The position numbers and the translations under genes were made by a program. From positions 9,605,608 to 9,669,607 of the forward strand of contig NC_088299.1 in NCBI RefSeq assembly GCF_032854445.1: 64,000 nucleotides of DNA. The letters run 5' to 3'. Below are positions 11,561 through 22,679 of this stretch, piece by piece. The notes under the pieces were generated by a model. The model did not search any database. It was not told where the DNA came from and saw only the letters and a list, made by a program, of their open reading frames with translations. Source of the stretch: Liolophura sinensis (lineage: Eukaryota > Mollusca > Polyplacophora > Chitonida > Chitonidae). The stretch's first letter is position 1. Every line of letters starts with the position of its first letter.

Positions 11561-12880
11561 TGGCAAATTTGAATCTGTCAAGCAAGTCAGAAGCGCAGCA
11601 CACCTTACTGACTCCAGTTCAGATGATGAATATGTATTCAGCGTATACAGTCACAGTGATGGCATTTTCACAAAAGAACTAATAGTAACTGTCGCTGTCA
11701 ACGAAGAAACACTCCAAGCTGTAATAGGTACAGGTGCTACCGTAAACATGTTGAGTGAGACAACATTCACACAGCTTCCTCCACAGCCGCACGTGATATG
11801 GACAAATTAGCGCAGATGTTTGCCTATAATACTAGTCAGGCATTAGAAATAGTAGGTAAATTTTCAGCAACTGTCACCGCCGGAAATAAATATGTGCAAA
11901 CAACCTTGTACATCACACCAGGAACTTGCGACACTGTACTCAGCTACAACACAGGCGTGGATCTTGGACTTCTTAATATCACAGAGAGTATTCGTGAAAT
12001 ACAGTACAGTCCTACATCGCTTACCAATGAAATCGTGTCTAAATACAAGCATTGTTTTACTGGACTTTGTAAATTGAAAGGTGCTCAAGTCAAACTACAC
12101 GTGGACAGCAGCGTACAACCCGTCACTCACCAACACAGACATCTCCCGTTTAATCTACGTGAACGTACGACAGCAGAACCCAAACGACTACTTGAACTTG
12201 ACATTATCGAACCAGTTGGTGATGTACCCACACCATGGGTGTCCCCTATCCGTGTAGTCGAGAAACCTAAAAACCCATCTCAGATCAGAATTTGTGTTGA
12301 CATGCGCGCACCAAATGAAGCAATTCAGCGAGACCGACACATGACAATCCAGTAGATTTTATGTCCAGACATTCTGTTCAGTCACCAGACGCTCCAAGCT
12401 GTGAAGAAAAGATGACTGCGGAAGACATAAACTTTCTAACGCAGCATGCAGTTCCGAAAGGGCTAACACTCGCAGAAATCCAAGACGCCACGAAGGCCGA
12501 TCCACTACTGCGAACTGCAATGGGCTTAGTTAAAAGCAACAAATGGAAATCTGCCTACAAACCAAATATTAACGCAAAGCTTGACAGCGCTACAGCAAGA
12601 CAGCTTCAGTCCTTTGCTACAGTGCACGCCGAGTTATCAGTAAACGGAAATATCCTCTTGTTTGATTCCCCCATTGTGATACTAGCCTGCCTTCAACAGT
12701 GAGTGTGCGACCTCGCTCAGGTTGGACATAAGGCATCGTCAAAACAAAGAACCTTCGTCAAAAGGTTTGGTCCCCTGGTATCGACAAACTCATGGAGACA
12801 ACCATTCATAACTGTATCCCGTGTAAGGCCGTAACCCCGGAAACCTCTTCCAGTCAAGAACCGTTCAAGGTGATGTAATT
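11560..12880 (+). mobile_element. Ty3/gypsy retrotransposon remnant 1 (protease, RT start, integrase zinc finger)
   Basis: Pieces of one pol gene lie in order and in different frames. At 11600-11807 is a retropepsin-like segment whose active-site D-T/S-G-A reads GTGA, so the catalytic aspartate is lost. At 11798-12355 is the N-terminal part of a gypsy reverse transcriptase (TPWVSPIRVVEKP, then IRICVDMRAPNEAI) ending in a stop. The palm with the YxDD motif and RNase H are deleted. At 12361-12700 is the linker after RNase H, and at about 12740-12850, after a frame change, the integrase H2C2 zinc-binding region (KVWSPGIDKLME, CIPCKA). The integrase core is absent, and I see no LTRs. Confidence 0.85.
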
Positions 12881-12884
12881 TGCA

Positions 12885-13400
12885 AGTGTTTAAGCATTTA
12901 CATGAACAGTCAGAATAAAACCCCATCGGAGGTAAACTGACAAGAGGCCGTGTTTCCCCTGTCAGGTGTGACCTTTGTTAACTATCATACAGATGTCGCT
13001 GCTTTCGTTTTAATGTCTATGTTGTTTGTCTTCTATATTGTATTCCTACATAAACCAGAATTACTGCTGGTGAAGTAAGTACTCCCCAGACCTGATCCAT
13101 TTACTGTATTTTCATGTTACTGCTTATTAAATGTCATAACAACACAGTATTATGGGTAATTCTGTAGACTAGTGACATCTAATAAATTGCAGATAAAATC
13201 CGGTTTTTGTTTTTGCCTAATTCTGCCTAGGCCATGGTGCCAGGGGGCATATACGTTGCTGCTTTTTAATCATTTTCATGAACAGTCAGGGTAAAACCCC
13301 ACCTTAGAATAATGTAAACTGACAAGAGGCCGTGTGACTATTTAGAAACTGGCACAAAGTCGTCGCTGGTGTGTTTTTACTCTCTATGCTGTAGTCTTTT
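12885..13400. repeat. Two copies of a diverged repeat, about 375 bases apart
   Basis: Copy 1 (about 12898-12955) and copy 2 (about 13272-13340) share catgaacagtcag, taaaaccccac/tc and gtaaactgacaagaggccgt. They follow the gypsy remnant; they could be old LTR pieces, but I cannot show LTR ends. Confidence 0.45.
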
Positions 13401-13450
13401 TATATTATATCCATGCATGATTCTGCTGATGGGCTAAGCATCCCTGAAAC

Positions 13451-13665
13451 CTGGGGCTGATTCACAAAGACATTTCTCACTTAAGTCAAAATTTGAAATG
13501 CTGCCTTAAAGCCTATTTTTCGGCTTTAGAAATTAAAATTTTGTCCACCTTATCAATGTTATCTTAAGACAAACGTGTCTAAATTTCAACTTCCATAACC
13601 AAAAACTAAGAGTTGTGAAGATGTTTTTAATTTTTACAACGAAAGGCTTTGTGGAATCAGTACCT
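13451..13665. mobile_element. MITE with short terminal inverted repeats
   Basis: The left end ggggctgattcacaaag and the right end ctttgtggaatcagtacc are inverted copies of each other with few differences. The interior (about 180 bases) is noncoding. Related edges (gggtccgatttcacgaagc) occur at 46395 and 50475. Confidence 0.55.
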
Positions 13666-13669
13666 GGTT

Positions 13670-14165
13670 CCTTGATTTCATGTTATTGTTTATTAAATAC
13701 TTTATGCTTCATATCAGCTGGTCTACGTATGCTCAAGACACTATGTCGACGTTATTTCACCAAATGAAAAAAAATTACATTATTACACGTAAATGTATAG
13801 ATATTTGGCATAAATAACTAATACTTTTGTGTTAGATGACACAAAAGTGACTTTACAATCTGTGGCATGTTATCTCCGTATGTCCTTATCCCTTCAACAC
13901 ATCAGAGATAATCCCTTATAGATAGACTATACCCGCAGTGACCCGAGAAGTAAACACCCTTACAGTAGTTAAAAATCAATGCCCCAGCTGGTGAGTTAGA
14001 AAATAGTGGTTTTTTGTTGACAATGACCGCACTCGGCGACGTAGACGACCATTCATTCTTCTCCTCTTAACTAGCCGAGTTCGTCTTTTCAATCCCATTA
14101 ATACGATTAAAGTCACTTAATCGCATATATTGTTACATTGTTATATATCAATAACTGAAGACTGA
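13670..14165. other. AT-rich spacer
   Basis: No gene, RNA or recognisable repeat is seen between the MITE and the next SINE head. Confidence 0.4.
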
Positions 14166-14171
14166 TAGTGG

Positions 14172-14282
14172 CCGGCGTGATTAGCATGCTAGCGCGGCGC
14201 AATGACCCAGTAGCCTCTCACCAATGCGGTCGCTCTGAGTTCAAGTCCAGCACAATTTGGTTCCTCTCCGGCCGTTCGTTTG
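14172..14282 (+). mobile_element. SINE-A head fragment
   Basis: It carries gattagcatgctagcgcggc, atgacccagtagcctctcacc and gagttcaagtccagc, then stops at ctctccggccgt. Confidence 0.7.
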
Positions 14283-14603
14283 AAGGACATAAGCGGCATG
14301 ATCTGTTCTGATCGTGCCGTATGTATTATTCTGATTGGATGTTCTCATGACACTGCACAGACGGCCTCTAGGCGGCCCCAGGACCCTTGGCTACAAGGCT
14401 GGGATAGCATGGTTCCGATTATGTAGAACCCAAATCTTATAAGGAAATATATGCATTTGTGCTGGGTGGCCCAAAATGATTATCAAATAAAAATCGTCTA
14501 AATCAGCGTCTCCGTCTTTCAGAATGGCCAGAGCTAGTTCTCAACCCAATTCCCCACCCCCACCAAACCTCCAAAATTTATAACGTTCCACTGCCCCTGT
14601 TAC

Positions 14604-16250
14604 TTTTCTGTGGTAGAAACTTCTCTGTGATAATAGATCTCTGTGGAACAGTTATCTGTGGTAAAATATTCTGGTGTAAATCTGGTCTATAATAACACTT
14701 CTCCGGGGTAAAACTTGTCTGTGGTAATAGATCTCTGTGGAAGCACTTCTCTGTGGTAAAATATTATGGTGTAAATCTGGTCTATAATAACACTTCTCCG
14801 GGGTAAAACTTGTCTGTGGTAATAGATCTCTGTGGAAGCACTTCTCTGTGGTAAAATATGTCTGCTGTAAATCTGGTCTATAATAACACTTCTCCGGGGT
14901 AAAACTTGTCTGTGGTAATAGATCTCTGGTGTAAGTCTCGTCTACAGTAAAACGGCTTTGTGTTAACACTTCTCTGTCTTTATCTACGGTAGTTTTTCTG
15001 GATCGTAAAATTTCTCTGTGGCAATGAATCATGATTGTAGTTCTGTGTCACAATAGTTCTCAGTGGTAATGGTTGTCTCATACAGAACTTTGTCCATTGT
15101 TGTAGTTTTGTGTCACAATAGTTTTGTGAGGTAATGGTTCTCTCATGTAAAACTTTGTCCATGATTGTAGTTCTGTCATAATAGTTCACTGTGGTAATGG
15201 TTCTCTCATATAAAACTTTGTCCATGATTGTAGTTCTGTGTGATAATAGTTCTCTGTGGTAATGGTTCTCTCATATAAAACTTTGTCCATGATTGTAGTT
15301 CTGTCATAATAGTTCACTGTGGTAATGGTTCTCTCATATAAAACTTTGTCCATGATTGTAGTTCTGTGTGATAATAGTTCTCTGTGGTAATGGTCCTCTC
15401 ATATAAAACTTTGTCCATGATTGTAGTTCTGTGTGATAATAGTTCTCTGTGGTAATGGTTCTCTCATATAAAACTTTGTCCATGATTGTAGTTCTATGTG
15501 ATAATAGTTCTCTGTGGTAATAGTTCTCTCATATAAAACGTTGTCCATGGTTGTAGTTTTGTGTCATAATAGTTCTCTGTGGTAATGGTTCTCTCATGTA
15601 AAACTTTGTCCATTTAATTATCTGGCGAAACAGTTCTCTGTGGCGATAGATCTCATTTTAAACTTTGTCTTTGATGGTAGTTCTCTGGCGTAATAGTTCT
15701 CTGTGGCAATGGATTTGATGTAGACATCTCTAAATGATAGCACTTATGAGTCGTAGCAGCTCTGGGTGGCAGTGGCTCCCTGATGTATTCGTAAAACTTT
15801 GGCTATGGTAGACTTTCTTGGCCACAAAGTTCTCCATGGCACTGGTTCTCTGATGTAAAACTTTGTCCATGGTAGTCTTTCTTGGTCAAAAAAGTTCTCC
15901 GTGGAAATGGTTCTCTGGTGTAAAACGTTGTCTACGGTAGTCTTTCTTGCTCACAAACGTTCTCCGTGCACTGGTTTTCTGATGTAAAACTTTGTTTATG
16001 GTAGTCTTTCTTGGTCACAAATGTTCTCCGTGGCACTGGTTCTCTGATGTAAAACTTTGTTTTTGGTAGCCTCTCTTGGTTACAAAAGTTCTCCGTGGAA
16101 ATGGTTCTCTGATGTAAAACTTTGTCTACGATAGTCTTTCTTGCTCACAAACGTCCTCCGTGCACCGGTTTTCTGATGTAAAACTTTGTTTATGGTAGTC
16201 TGTCTTGGTCACAAAAGTTTTCCGTGGTACTGGTTGTCTGATGTAAATCT
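14604..16250. repeat. Satellite array S1 (65- and 95-bp units) upstream of WXW1
   Basis: Three blocks share the motif ttctctgtggtaa with taaaactt. Block a (14604-14960) has about 3.5 units of 95 bp. Block b (15000-15620) has about nine units of 65 bp (tctcatataaaactttgtcc, gttctgtgtgataatag), some shortened to 60. Block c (15780-16250) has about seven units of 64-65 bp (gatgtaaaactttgt, ggtagtctttcttgg). The 32-bp array in WXW2 (27.4-31.5 kb) has the same core, so the 65-bp unit looks like a diverged dimer of it. Minus-strand open frames here are a result of the repeat. Confidence 0.9.
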
Positions 16251-16510
16251 TTGTCTATGCATTAATGTTAGTTGCAATTTATTAAAACTCTGTGGTCTAG
16301 ACTTAATCAAAATGCTGTGATGTCGCCATATTTGATAGAAAATCACACCAAAACACTTATTTTCGTAATTATTTATGCACATCATACTTTCATCTTAAGA
16401 TTCAGTTAAACAAGTGCGAAGTTTTCTCTTCTGTAAGACTTCTGTGTCCTCGTGTCCTTGATCCCCATGTTTTCGATCACGTGATTAAGATCTATCTGCA
16501 TCAGCTGGCA

Positions 16511-16518
16511 TATAAATG
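16511..16518 (+). promoter_or_regulatory. TATA-like box of WXW1
   Basis: TATAAATG lies 177 bases before the WXW1 start codon. Nearby are two CACGTG E-boxes (16478-16483, inside the palindrome atcacgtgat, and 16675-16680) and an 11-bp perfect inverted repeat (16525-16535 and 16545-16555). The transcription start is inferred, not seen. Confidence 0.4.
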
Positions 16519-16524
16519 GCAGGA

Positions 16525-16555
16525 TTATCGACGTAAGCCTGAAATACGTCGATAA
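16525..16555. promoter_or_regulatory. Perfect 11-bp inverted repeat in WXW1 promoter
   Basis: The arms ttatcgacgta and tacgtcgataa are separated by nine bases. It sits 10-40 bases after the TATA-like box, so it would lie at or near the transcription start; its role is unknown. Confidence 0.4.
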
Positions 16556-16694
16556 GAATTCAAGGATTAAAAGGTAAATCAGAGCAGTATATCTCTTCTC
16601 AAGTGTCCGAAATTATAAAAGGAAGATTCACGGATAGCCATCAGAGAACGGATGTGATCGGCTGATGAGTGGATCACGTGACTTGACCATCAGG

Positions 16695-19600
16695 ATGAAC
16701 GCGCCCATCGTTTCTTGTCTGGCAGCTCTGCTGCTAATACAAACGGCAAGTGAGTAAACCTTTGGGTGAATTTTATACCAGTGATATATTTTTCCTCAAT
16801 GAAGACAAAATAATGTACCGTATTTTTTATTTATTTATTTGATAGGTGTTTTACACCGTACTCAGATATTTCACTTATGCGGCGGTCAGCATCATGGTGG
16901 GAGGAAAGCCTGCAGAGCCCGGAAATGCTCATCCATAGATTGGTGGCAGACCTTTCCAGAGATGAAGCCTGCATGAACTGGCGCCTGACTCATTCTCAGA
17001 CAAGCGAAGTATTTTTGAGTTCGGCGTTTACCAAAGACAAATCAGTAAGAAGACAAGACAAAATTTATTTAATTGTTCCTTTTTTTGCCGTTGGCCATGA
17101 AAAAACAGCTCACCCTTACATTTTCCACTAAGTAACAGTTTTATTACCCTGCGTGGTTGTCTCCTTTGAAATGTTTTTGCAGGCGCTTATTGGACTGGGT
17201 GGTCAAACAGAGACACTTACACTGGTAATGGCGACTATGAAACCATCGCAGACGGAGGGGTAAGCTATGAAAGTTTTAAAATATATGGATAAGAAATAAC
17301 ATTATCGTTGTGAAATAATTATAACCACAATAATAATAACCATAATGCTGGCTGCTGTCGTATGAATAATTTTTCTTGAGTACGGCGTAAAACACCAATC
17401 AGATTAATAAATAACAATAACTGTAATATTTTTATTTGGGGGAACAATGGCCAGAAGGCCGAATTTACGTTCGTAAGGTGCAACCCGACTTTTGCGTTTA
17501 TACTCCAGTAAATCGAGAAATAGACGTAGGAATACTTTTCCAAGAATAGAACTGAAAGAGATTGGAGACACGTCGTGTAAAATGACAAACACAGCACATA
17601 TGTAGATATGACCTGTAAATATATCTGCTCTCGTCTGTATTATATTCACATTCATAAACTGGAGCATCAGTGCAAATTCTCTCGATAGTCTAGAAGGAAT
17701 TAAGACTGTTAAAACAGTTGTACCTGCATGTATACAGTTTGCAAAGCGATTTTTTCGTTTATACTCCAATAAACCCCCAAAGCACCACAGTCAGTCCTTA
17801 AGCGCATTTATTCTGAGAGAAAGTTAGGGTCAACTGAATCGTAGTGTTACATGAGCTGTTCTCTGTCTGATTATTTGAGACAATTCTGACATACTTTATG
17901 TATCAGAAAATGGTAGTAGAATGCGTCTGGCGTTATTCCCCAAGGTCTCAACCGTGAGGCCACCATGCGTACATGACCTGACCTTCGATTGTGATCATAA
18001 TGGGGGACTGTACATCGCACGACAAAGGCGTGTCTCGCCTCTAATACCGAAGAACGGATGACACGACATCATGTTTCCGCTTTCTCTAGAATGGCGTAGG
18101 CCTATCCCATGGCATATCCCTTACAAATTTTCTACAGAAATCTTGAGCAACGCCGAGTTCACTGGGCTCACGGTGATGAGGTGGGAAGCAATCTGATAAT
18201 ACTTCAAACACCTGTATTCTCTTCATCTAGACTATGTACATGATTCTAACCAAAACGGAAACCAATTTTATTGATTAATGCTTATTAAATAATTCCACCG
18301 GAGCACTCAGGTGATGACGCTAAGCGTAAACAAGCCCACGTGCGTCTCGCCAGCTCCAAAGGTCAAGCTTGTATACTGGCGGCAGTGATGTTAATTCGAA
18401 AGGTAGAAACCGACGTATGCGCTGTAAGATTTTTTTTTTTTTTTTTTTTGATTGGTGTTTTACGCCGTACTCAAGAATATTTCACTTATACGACGGCGGC
18501 CAGCATTGTGGTGGGTGGAAACCGGGCAGAGCCCGGGGGAAACCCACGACCACCCGCAGGTTGCTGGCAGACCTTCCCACTACAGACCGGAGAGGAAGCC
18601 AGCATGAGCTGGACTTGAACTCACAGCTACCGCATTGGTGGGAGGCTCCAGGGTCATTACGCTGCGCTAGCGCGCTAACCGACTGAGCCAAGGAGGCCCC
18701 CACGCTGTAAGAAGTATGATCCTATGGAGGGAGCGAGTGCTTGGGGTTTAACGTCGTACTAAACAATTTTTCAGTCATTTGACGACGAAGGAATCCTTAG
18801 GGTGCATGTGCATGTAATATGCCTCCTTGTTGCAGGACGGATTTCCACCGCTCTTTTATTTAGTGCTGCTTCACTGAGACGACTTACCGAAGGTAAGTAA
18901 GCCGCCCCGCCCGAGCCATTATACTGATACGGGTCAACCAGTCGTTGCACTATCCCCTTCATGCTGAACGCCACGCGAGGTAATCCTATGGTGTCGTAAT
19001 AATTCTAGATTGATAGGTGATTTATAGTTATCATGCAAGCAGGTAACGAAATAATGTTTATGCCTGTTCAGGTCTGTATGGACCCCTCTTCTGAAATAAC
19101 GTTGGTTATATTTTTGTTATCTTTTCATTTCAGTAAAGCAGTGATGTGTAGGGCCTGTTTTGTTGTTCTACAATCCAAAAAAAAATTTTTTTTTTGCCAA
19201 TATTGTTAAAATGTTAAGGGCCGACTGTCCTTTTCCCCATCCCAAATATCTTTTCTTCTGTTCAGATAACGTTAAATTTGAAAGTATCGTTTGTCCATTC
19301 TTCTTTTTTTTTTCAAAACCTTCTTTACAGTCGGACGTTTCAGAAGAAGCTGTTCAGTTGTATTTAAAACAATAAATAAAAAAAATAATAATGTTGTGCG
19401 CATGGCTCTCTAACCGGCGAGGTATTTAACATGTGGGTATTCTACATGTAGCATATTCTAATTATAATCACAGAATCCTTGTGGAAGTAGTACTCCGAAA
19501 AAGATACAAGCCCGTGTTGCGGGAACTACAAATGTGATCCTGTCCACGGACGAACAATTGGATATTGGACCTGATTACGGGCTGGCCTGCCGCAACAATC

Positions 19601-22374
19601 AACAGGCCGACGGTTGGTGCAGGGATTATAGTATCCGCTTCGAAGATCCCCAAAGTAGGTTACACCTAAAGCAGACTTGTATCTTTACATCATACTCCTT
19701 ACAGCGCACGCTTCGCTCTCTGCATTCATTTACACCACTGCCACCCCTGGCAAATTCTGCACAAAAATCTTAAACAGCACAATGGTCACTGTGTAGTCCA
19801 ATACTGCCCCTTTTGCATGTTAACGTTTGGCCTCACAGCACTGTCCCTAAATCTGCTAGCCCCGAACGCTCCGGGCCTCATTACCATCGTCCCCTGAGAC
19901 AACTCCAGTCAAATTCCTGATAGGGATCGACCGATGAAACTGACAACTGACAAACAGCTGATAGGGTTAAACCCACTAGACAGAGGCCGATCACACATGA
20001 CTTTTCATTACCTTAGCCCGGTGTCCATACGCCACCATTTCCTGAAAAATACACACATTTAGGCCTATACCTAAAATCAAACTTGAAACCTCGGCTACAA
20101 AATGATACCAAGCAGGAAAAACCAAGGACAGCCCAGAGGAGCGAAAGAAAATATATCTAAAAATAGCAGGGGATTACATTCGACCCGTAAGTATTAATTG
20201 TGGAGTGTAGTCAACCCTTCTGGGTTTGAACGATATCCAGGCCTACTTGAACATGACGAGCAGCACAACCACGCCGATCTCACGAAATGCAAGTGAGGCA
20301 GTTTGCCGATACAGCAATATTATCTAAACACACCTTCAGGCAACCATCCTCTTTACATGAGTTGAAGGAATACAAATTCTACGTTTCTTACTCTGGCAAT
20401 GTACGACAGACCTGTTTTCGTTTTGTAGTCAAATGTTAGGTCACGTGTGGATGAGTCTGATAACGATGATACCGATAGCTGTACGATCATGCCAGTGAGG
20501 GATTCCCCAAAGTCGTGGTCCATAAATAGCTGACCTGTTTACGAAAACGAGGCTGTCATGATTTAAAAAAGAGATTTGACAACAGCCAACCAGAAAGCGA
20601 CTTTGGAAGCAATGGCGGTGATGTGTACTTGACCCTACATGTTAGAAAACACAAACAAATCAACTTTTGTTATAATAATACAATATACACATGTAATCTT
20701 TTCACCTAATCTATTCACAAGATCTTTCCAACTACCTGAAACAATTTTACTGAGGAAGACTGAAAATTAAATAGTTCCTCTCGAGGACACCAGTGGTGAG
20801 GCTAAGCCTAAACAAGTCCACATGCATCGCATGAGATTCAAAGGTCAAGCTTGTCTAGTGGTGGTAGTGTTTTAAAGCGAGCGTAGAGAGTGGCACATGC
20901 ACTGTAAGTCTTTACATAGGGCATGACGTATGGATTTTACACACCGCAAGGTCTGAGATAACGGTATTCTTGCTACCCAGATACACCAGTTGACCAGTTA
21001 AGAAACGTTTTAAAAGTAGCAGGTGACCCTCGCCAGATGAGACGTTTTTCGAAAGGCCTATATATTTAAAGGTCGTGTCTGGGAAAATCTTTACAATTTT
21101 AAACTATCGTCAGAGGCTTCGCTGAACAGCTGGATATCCACGAGCCTCAGACCATTGGCCATTCAGGTCACTTGTTCTTATCAAGCTCTCTCAGTTTCAA
21201 GTGCGACTTTAAGTCAGGAAGTTTTTCAGGTACCTGTCGAAGGGTCGATGGTTTTTCTGATTTTCTCCACACATAGCCTAAATCTCACCGCCGTTATTAC
21301 AACTGTAAAATGCTTAAGCATAGCGGTTATACAATAATCAATCAATCCATCATTATTTGTCATTATCATCATCATCGTCATCATTACCATTATATAAGCT
21401 TGTCTCATCAGGAAATTTAGTCGTGTTGCGCATGACCAGGCTAATTCTTCGTGTACCATATGTCATTTAAAAACGTTGTTGTCGTTTCATAGTTTCAGTG
21501 TGGTTTGACAGAGACAACGCGGGAGGAGTTGGAGATTTTGAGATCAAGGATCTGGTAAGCTTTCTACACCTGACCCAACTACATGCATTCTTTTGTATAT
21601 TTTATCTTGTTAAGAGGAAAACTATTGTTATTCGGGTTTTACGTTCTCTGCGCTCCTGGTCGGCTTCTGGACATGATATGACCGAAATAATGTTGACAAA
21701 CAAACAAACAGATTTGGCAGAGGTTTGAAAAATTGTCGACAAGACTGGGTTGGTGTCCTTATCACCAGAGTATCGTCAACATTTTGAAAGACCGACTCTA
21801 GAAAATCCATACAAACATCGGTCTCACCTTTTTCTTTTATACAAAAAGCATGTATTACATAACTAATTGCAAAATAGCTGGGATGGATCGGACTGGGTTC
21901 CCGGTTTCCTCCCACCATAATGCTGGCCGCCGTCGTATAGTGAAATATTCTTGAGTACGGCGTAAAACACCAATCAAATAAATAAATAAATAAATCAAAC
22001 TGGGAAGAACAGTTCATATAATATTGCTTCCGTTTAATGAAAAGCCGGGTGGAGTGGAAGGGGGGGGGGGATTTCACCGGAAATACGCATGACCTATTGC
22101 CACTGTCGTCACAGCTGTGGTTTTATTCCTGGATATTTTATATTGTTTATTTTTACCAACCTGTTACTTTGTCTGATTTGGTCTCCCATTGTTGTCATCA
22201 GATAACGGGAACTGCGTGGAGGGACGGCAAATTCGTGGCATGGAGCATCAACTCTGAGCTGTTCGGAAGGGTGGACCGGAAGCTCAAAGTGGACCTGGAT
22301 ATGGACTGGCCTGCACAAACAGCCAACAGAATGGTGTCATGTGTAAAAACTATGAGGTTCGCTATTTCTGCTAA
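16695..22374 (+). CDS. WXW1: secreted protein with two WxxW (CysD-like) domains, frameshifted at the end
   Basis: Five exons fit: 16695-16749, 17183-17259, 19474-19654, 21499-21554 and 22202-22374, with phases 1, 0, 1, 0. Exon 1 encodes a signal peptide (MNAPIVSCLAALLLIQTA). Domain 1 (about residues 21-104) begins WTGW, has GDYE, then NPCGSSTPKKIQAR, GPDYGLACRNN and CRDYSIRFED. Domain 2 (105 on) keeps WFDRDN and GDFE but has lost the first W of WxxW. This is the Mucin2_WxxW family (PF13330) of gel-forming mucins and CILP; WxxW is also a C-mannosylation signal. In the last exon the frame breaks near 22291: a conserved GYGLAC...CKNYEVRYFC ending (stop TAA 22372-22374) is one base out of frame. 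As read, translation ends at TGA 22376-22378 after about 181 residues. The missing base is in a GG run, so a sequence error is as likely as a mutation. Introns contain SINEs and Mutator-like copies. No function is known for this subfamily. Confidence 0.8.
16823..16990 (-). mobile_element. SINE-A, partial, in WXW1 intron 1
   Basis: Tail first: ttatttgataggtgttttac, then ggcggtcagcatcatggtgg and gcatgaactgg. The tRNA-like head is missing. Confidence 0.75.
17337..17412 (+). mobile_element. SINE-A, 3' tail fragment
   Basis: It holds ccataatgctggctgctgtc, cttgagtacggcgtaaaaca and an aaata tail. In WXW1 intron 2. Between 17412 and 18120 I see only a 20-base direct repeat (cgtttatactcca, about 17495 and 17757). 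Confidence 0.7.
18121..18429. mobile_element. Mutator-like element, copy A (left end missing)
   Basis: It aligns through its length with copy C (34966-35302): gaaatcttgagcaac, cacggtgatgagg, tgataatactt, attctcttcatctaga and gtgcgtctc. Its right terminal repeat is ggcagtgatgttaattcgaa to cgctgtaag. A SINE-A then interrupts it; the end agtatg reappears after the SINE at 18713. Confidence 0.6.
18430..18702 (-). mobile_element. SINE-A, full length, with target-site duplication
   Basis: A complete copy with a poly-T start (tail on minus), the full body and the tRNA-like head ending ggaggccccc. The ten bases cgctgtaaga occur on both sides (18420-18429 and 18703-18712), which shows retroposition into the end of Mutator-like copy A. 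Confidence 0.92.
18729..18976 (-). mobile_element. SINE-B, head missing
   Basis: It matches 10488-10740: gagtgcttggggtttaacgt, gacgacgaaggaatccttag, ctgagacgacttaccgaagg and gccccgcccgagcc. It stops at gctgaacgccacgcgagg before the tRNA-like head. Confidence 0.85.
19691..20908. mobile_element. Mutator-like element, copy B, about 1.2 kb with 9-bp target duplication
   Basis: The left end (catactccttacagcgca, then gctctctgc and accactgccaccc) and right end (tggtggtagtg, aaagcgagcgtagagag, cactgtaag) are long inverted repeats of about 45 bases. The nine bases tctttacat flank it at 19682-19690 and 20909-20917. Long terminal repeats with a 9-bp duplication fit Mutator-like elements. I see no transposase frame inside, so it is nonautonomous. 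It lies in WXW1 intron 3. Confidence 0.65.
21892..21998 (+). mobile_element. SINE-A, 3' part
   Basis: cggtttcctcccaccataat, then gtgaaatattcttgagtacg and an (aaat)n tail. In WXW1 intron 4. The intron also holds a CAT-rich microsatellite upstream of exon 4 (21346-21400). Confidence 0.8.
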
Positions 22375-22540
22375 ATGAAACAGTGACAGTGAGACATTTG
22401 GAGGGGCGAGACTCAAGGGCTGCTTCCGCATTAATCTTAATGGGGCCTGACATATAATGTGATCTGTACCCATTCGGAGAATGAAACTCAGTTATGTCTC
22501 CCCCCATTGATAAATTGTCTGGCCATGCGGTCTCTGTGCA

Positions 22541-22546
22541 AATAAA
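22541..22546 (+). promoter_or_regulatory. Probable WXW1 poly(A) signal
   Basis: AATAAA lies 167 bases after the conserved-frame stop of WXW1 and is the first such hexamer downstream. Confidence 0.5.
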
Positions 22547-22591
22547 AATCTTAAAAATGATCCCGTTGTACACTGGTTGGTCTTGTTCGGT

Positions 22592-22672
22592 GCGAGAATG
22601 TTGATTCTTGAAAAAGAATCGACAAGGCGCGAAGCACTGCGTCGATTCTCGAAATCAACGAAGAATTCTTGA
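22592..22672. other. Imperfect hairpin after WXW1
   Basis: An inner stem gaatcgac / gtcgattc is perfect, and the outer arms (about 33 bases each) pair with gaps. It may be a small foldback element; no terminal duplication was seen. Confidence 0.35.
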
Positions 22673-22679
22673 CAGTGTT

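Noticed and set aside
14652-15225. Minus-strand open frames rich in YYHR and FT repeats
   Set aside because: By-products of satellite S1; frames change with unit length.
17319-17769. Minus-strand open frame of 121 codons in WXW1 intron 2
   Set aside because: It contains a SINE-A tail and a direct repeat; no domain seen.
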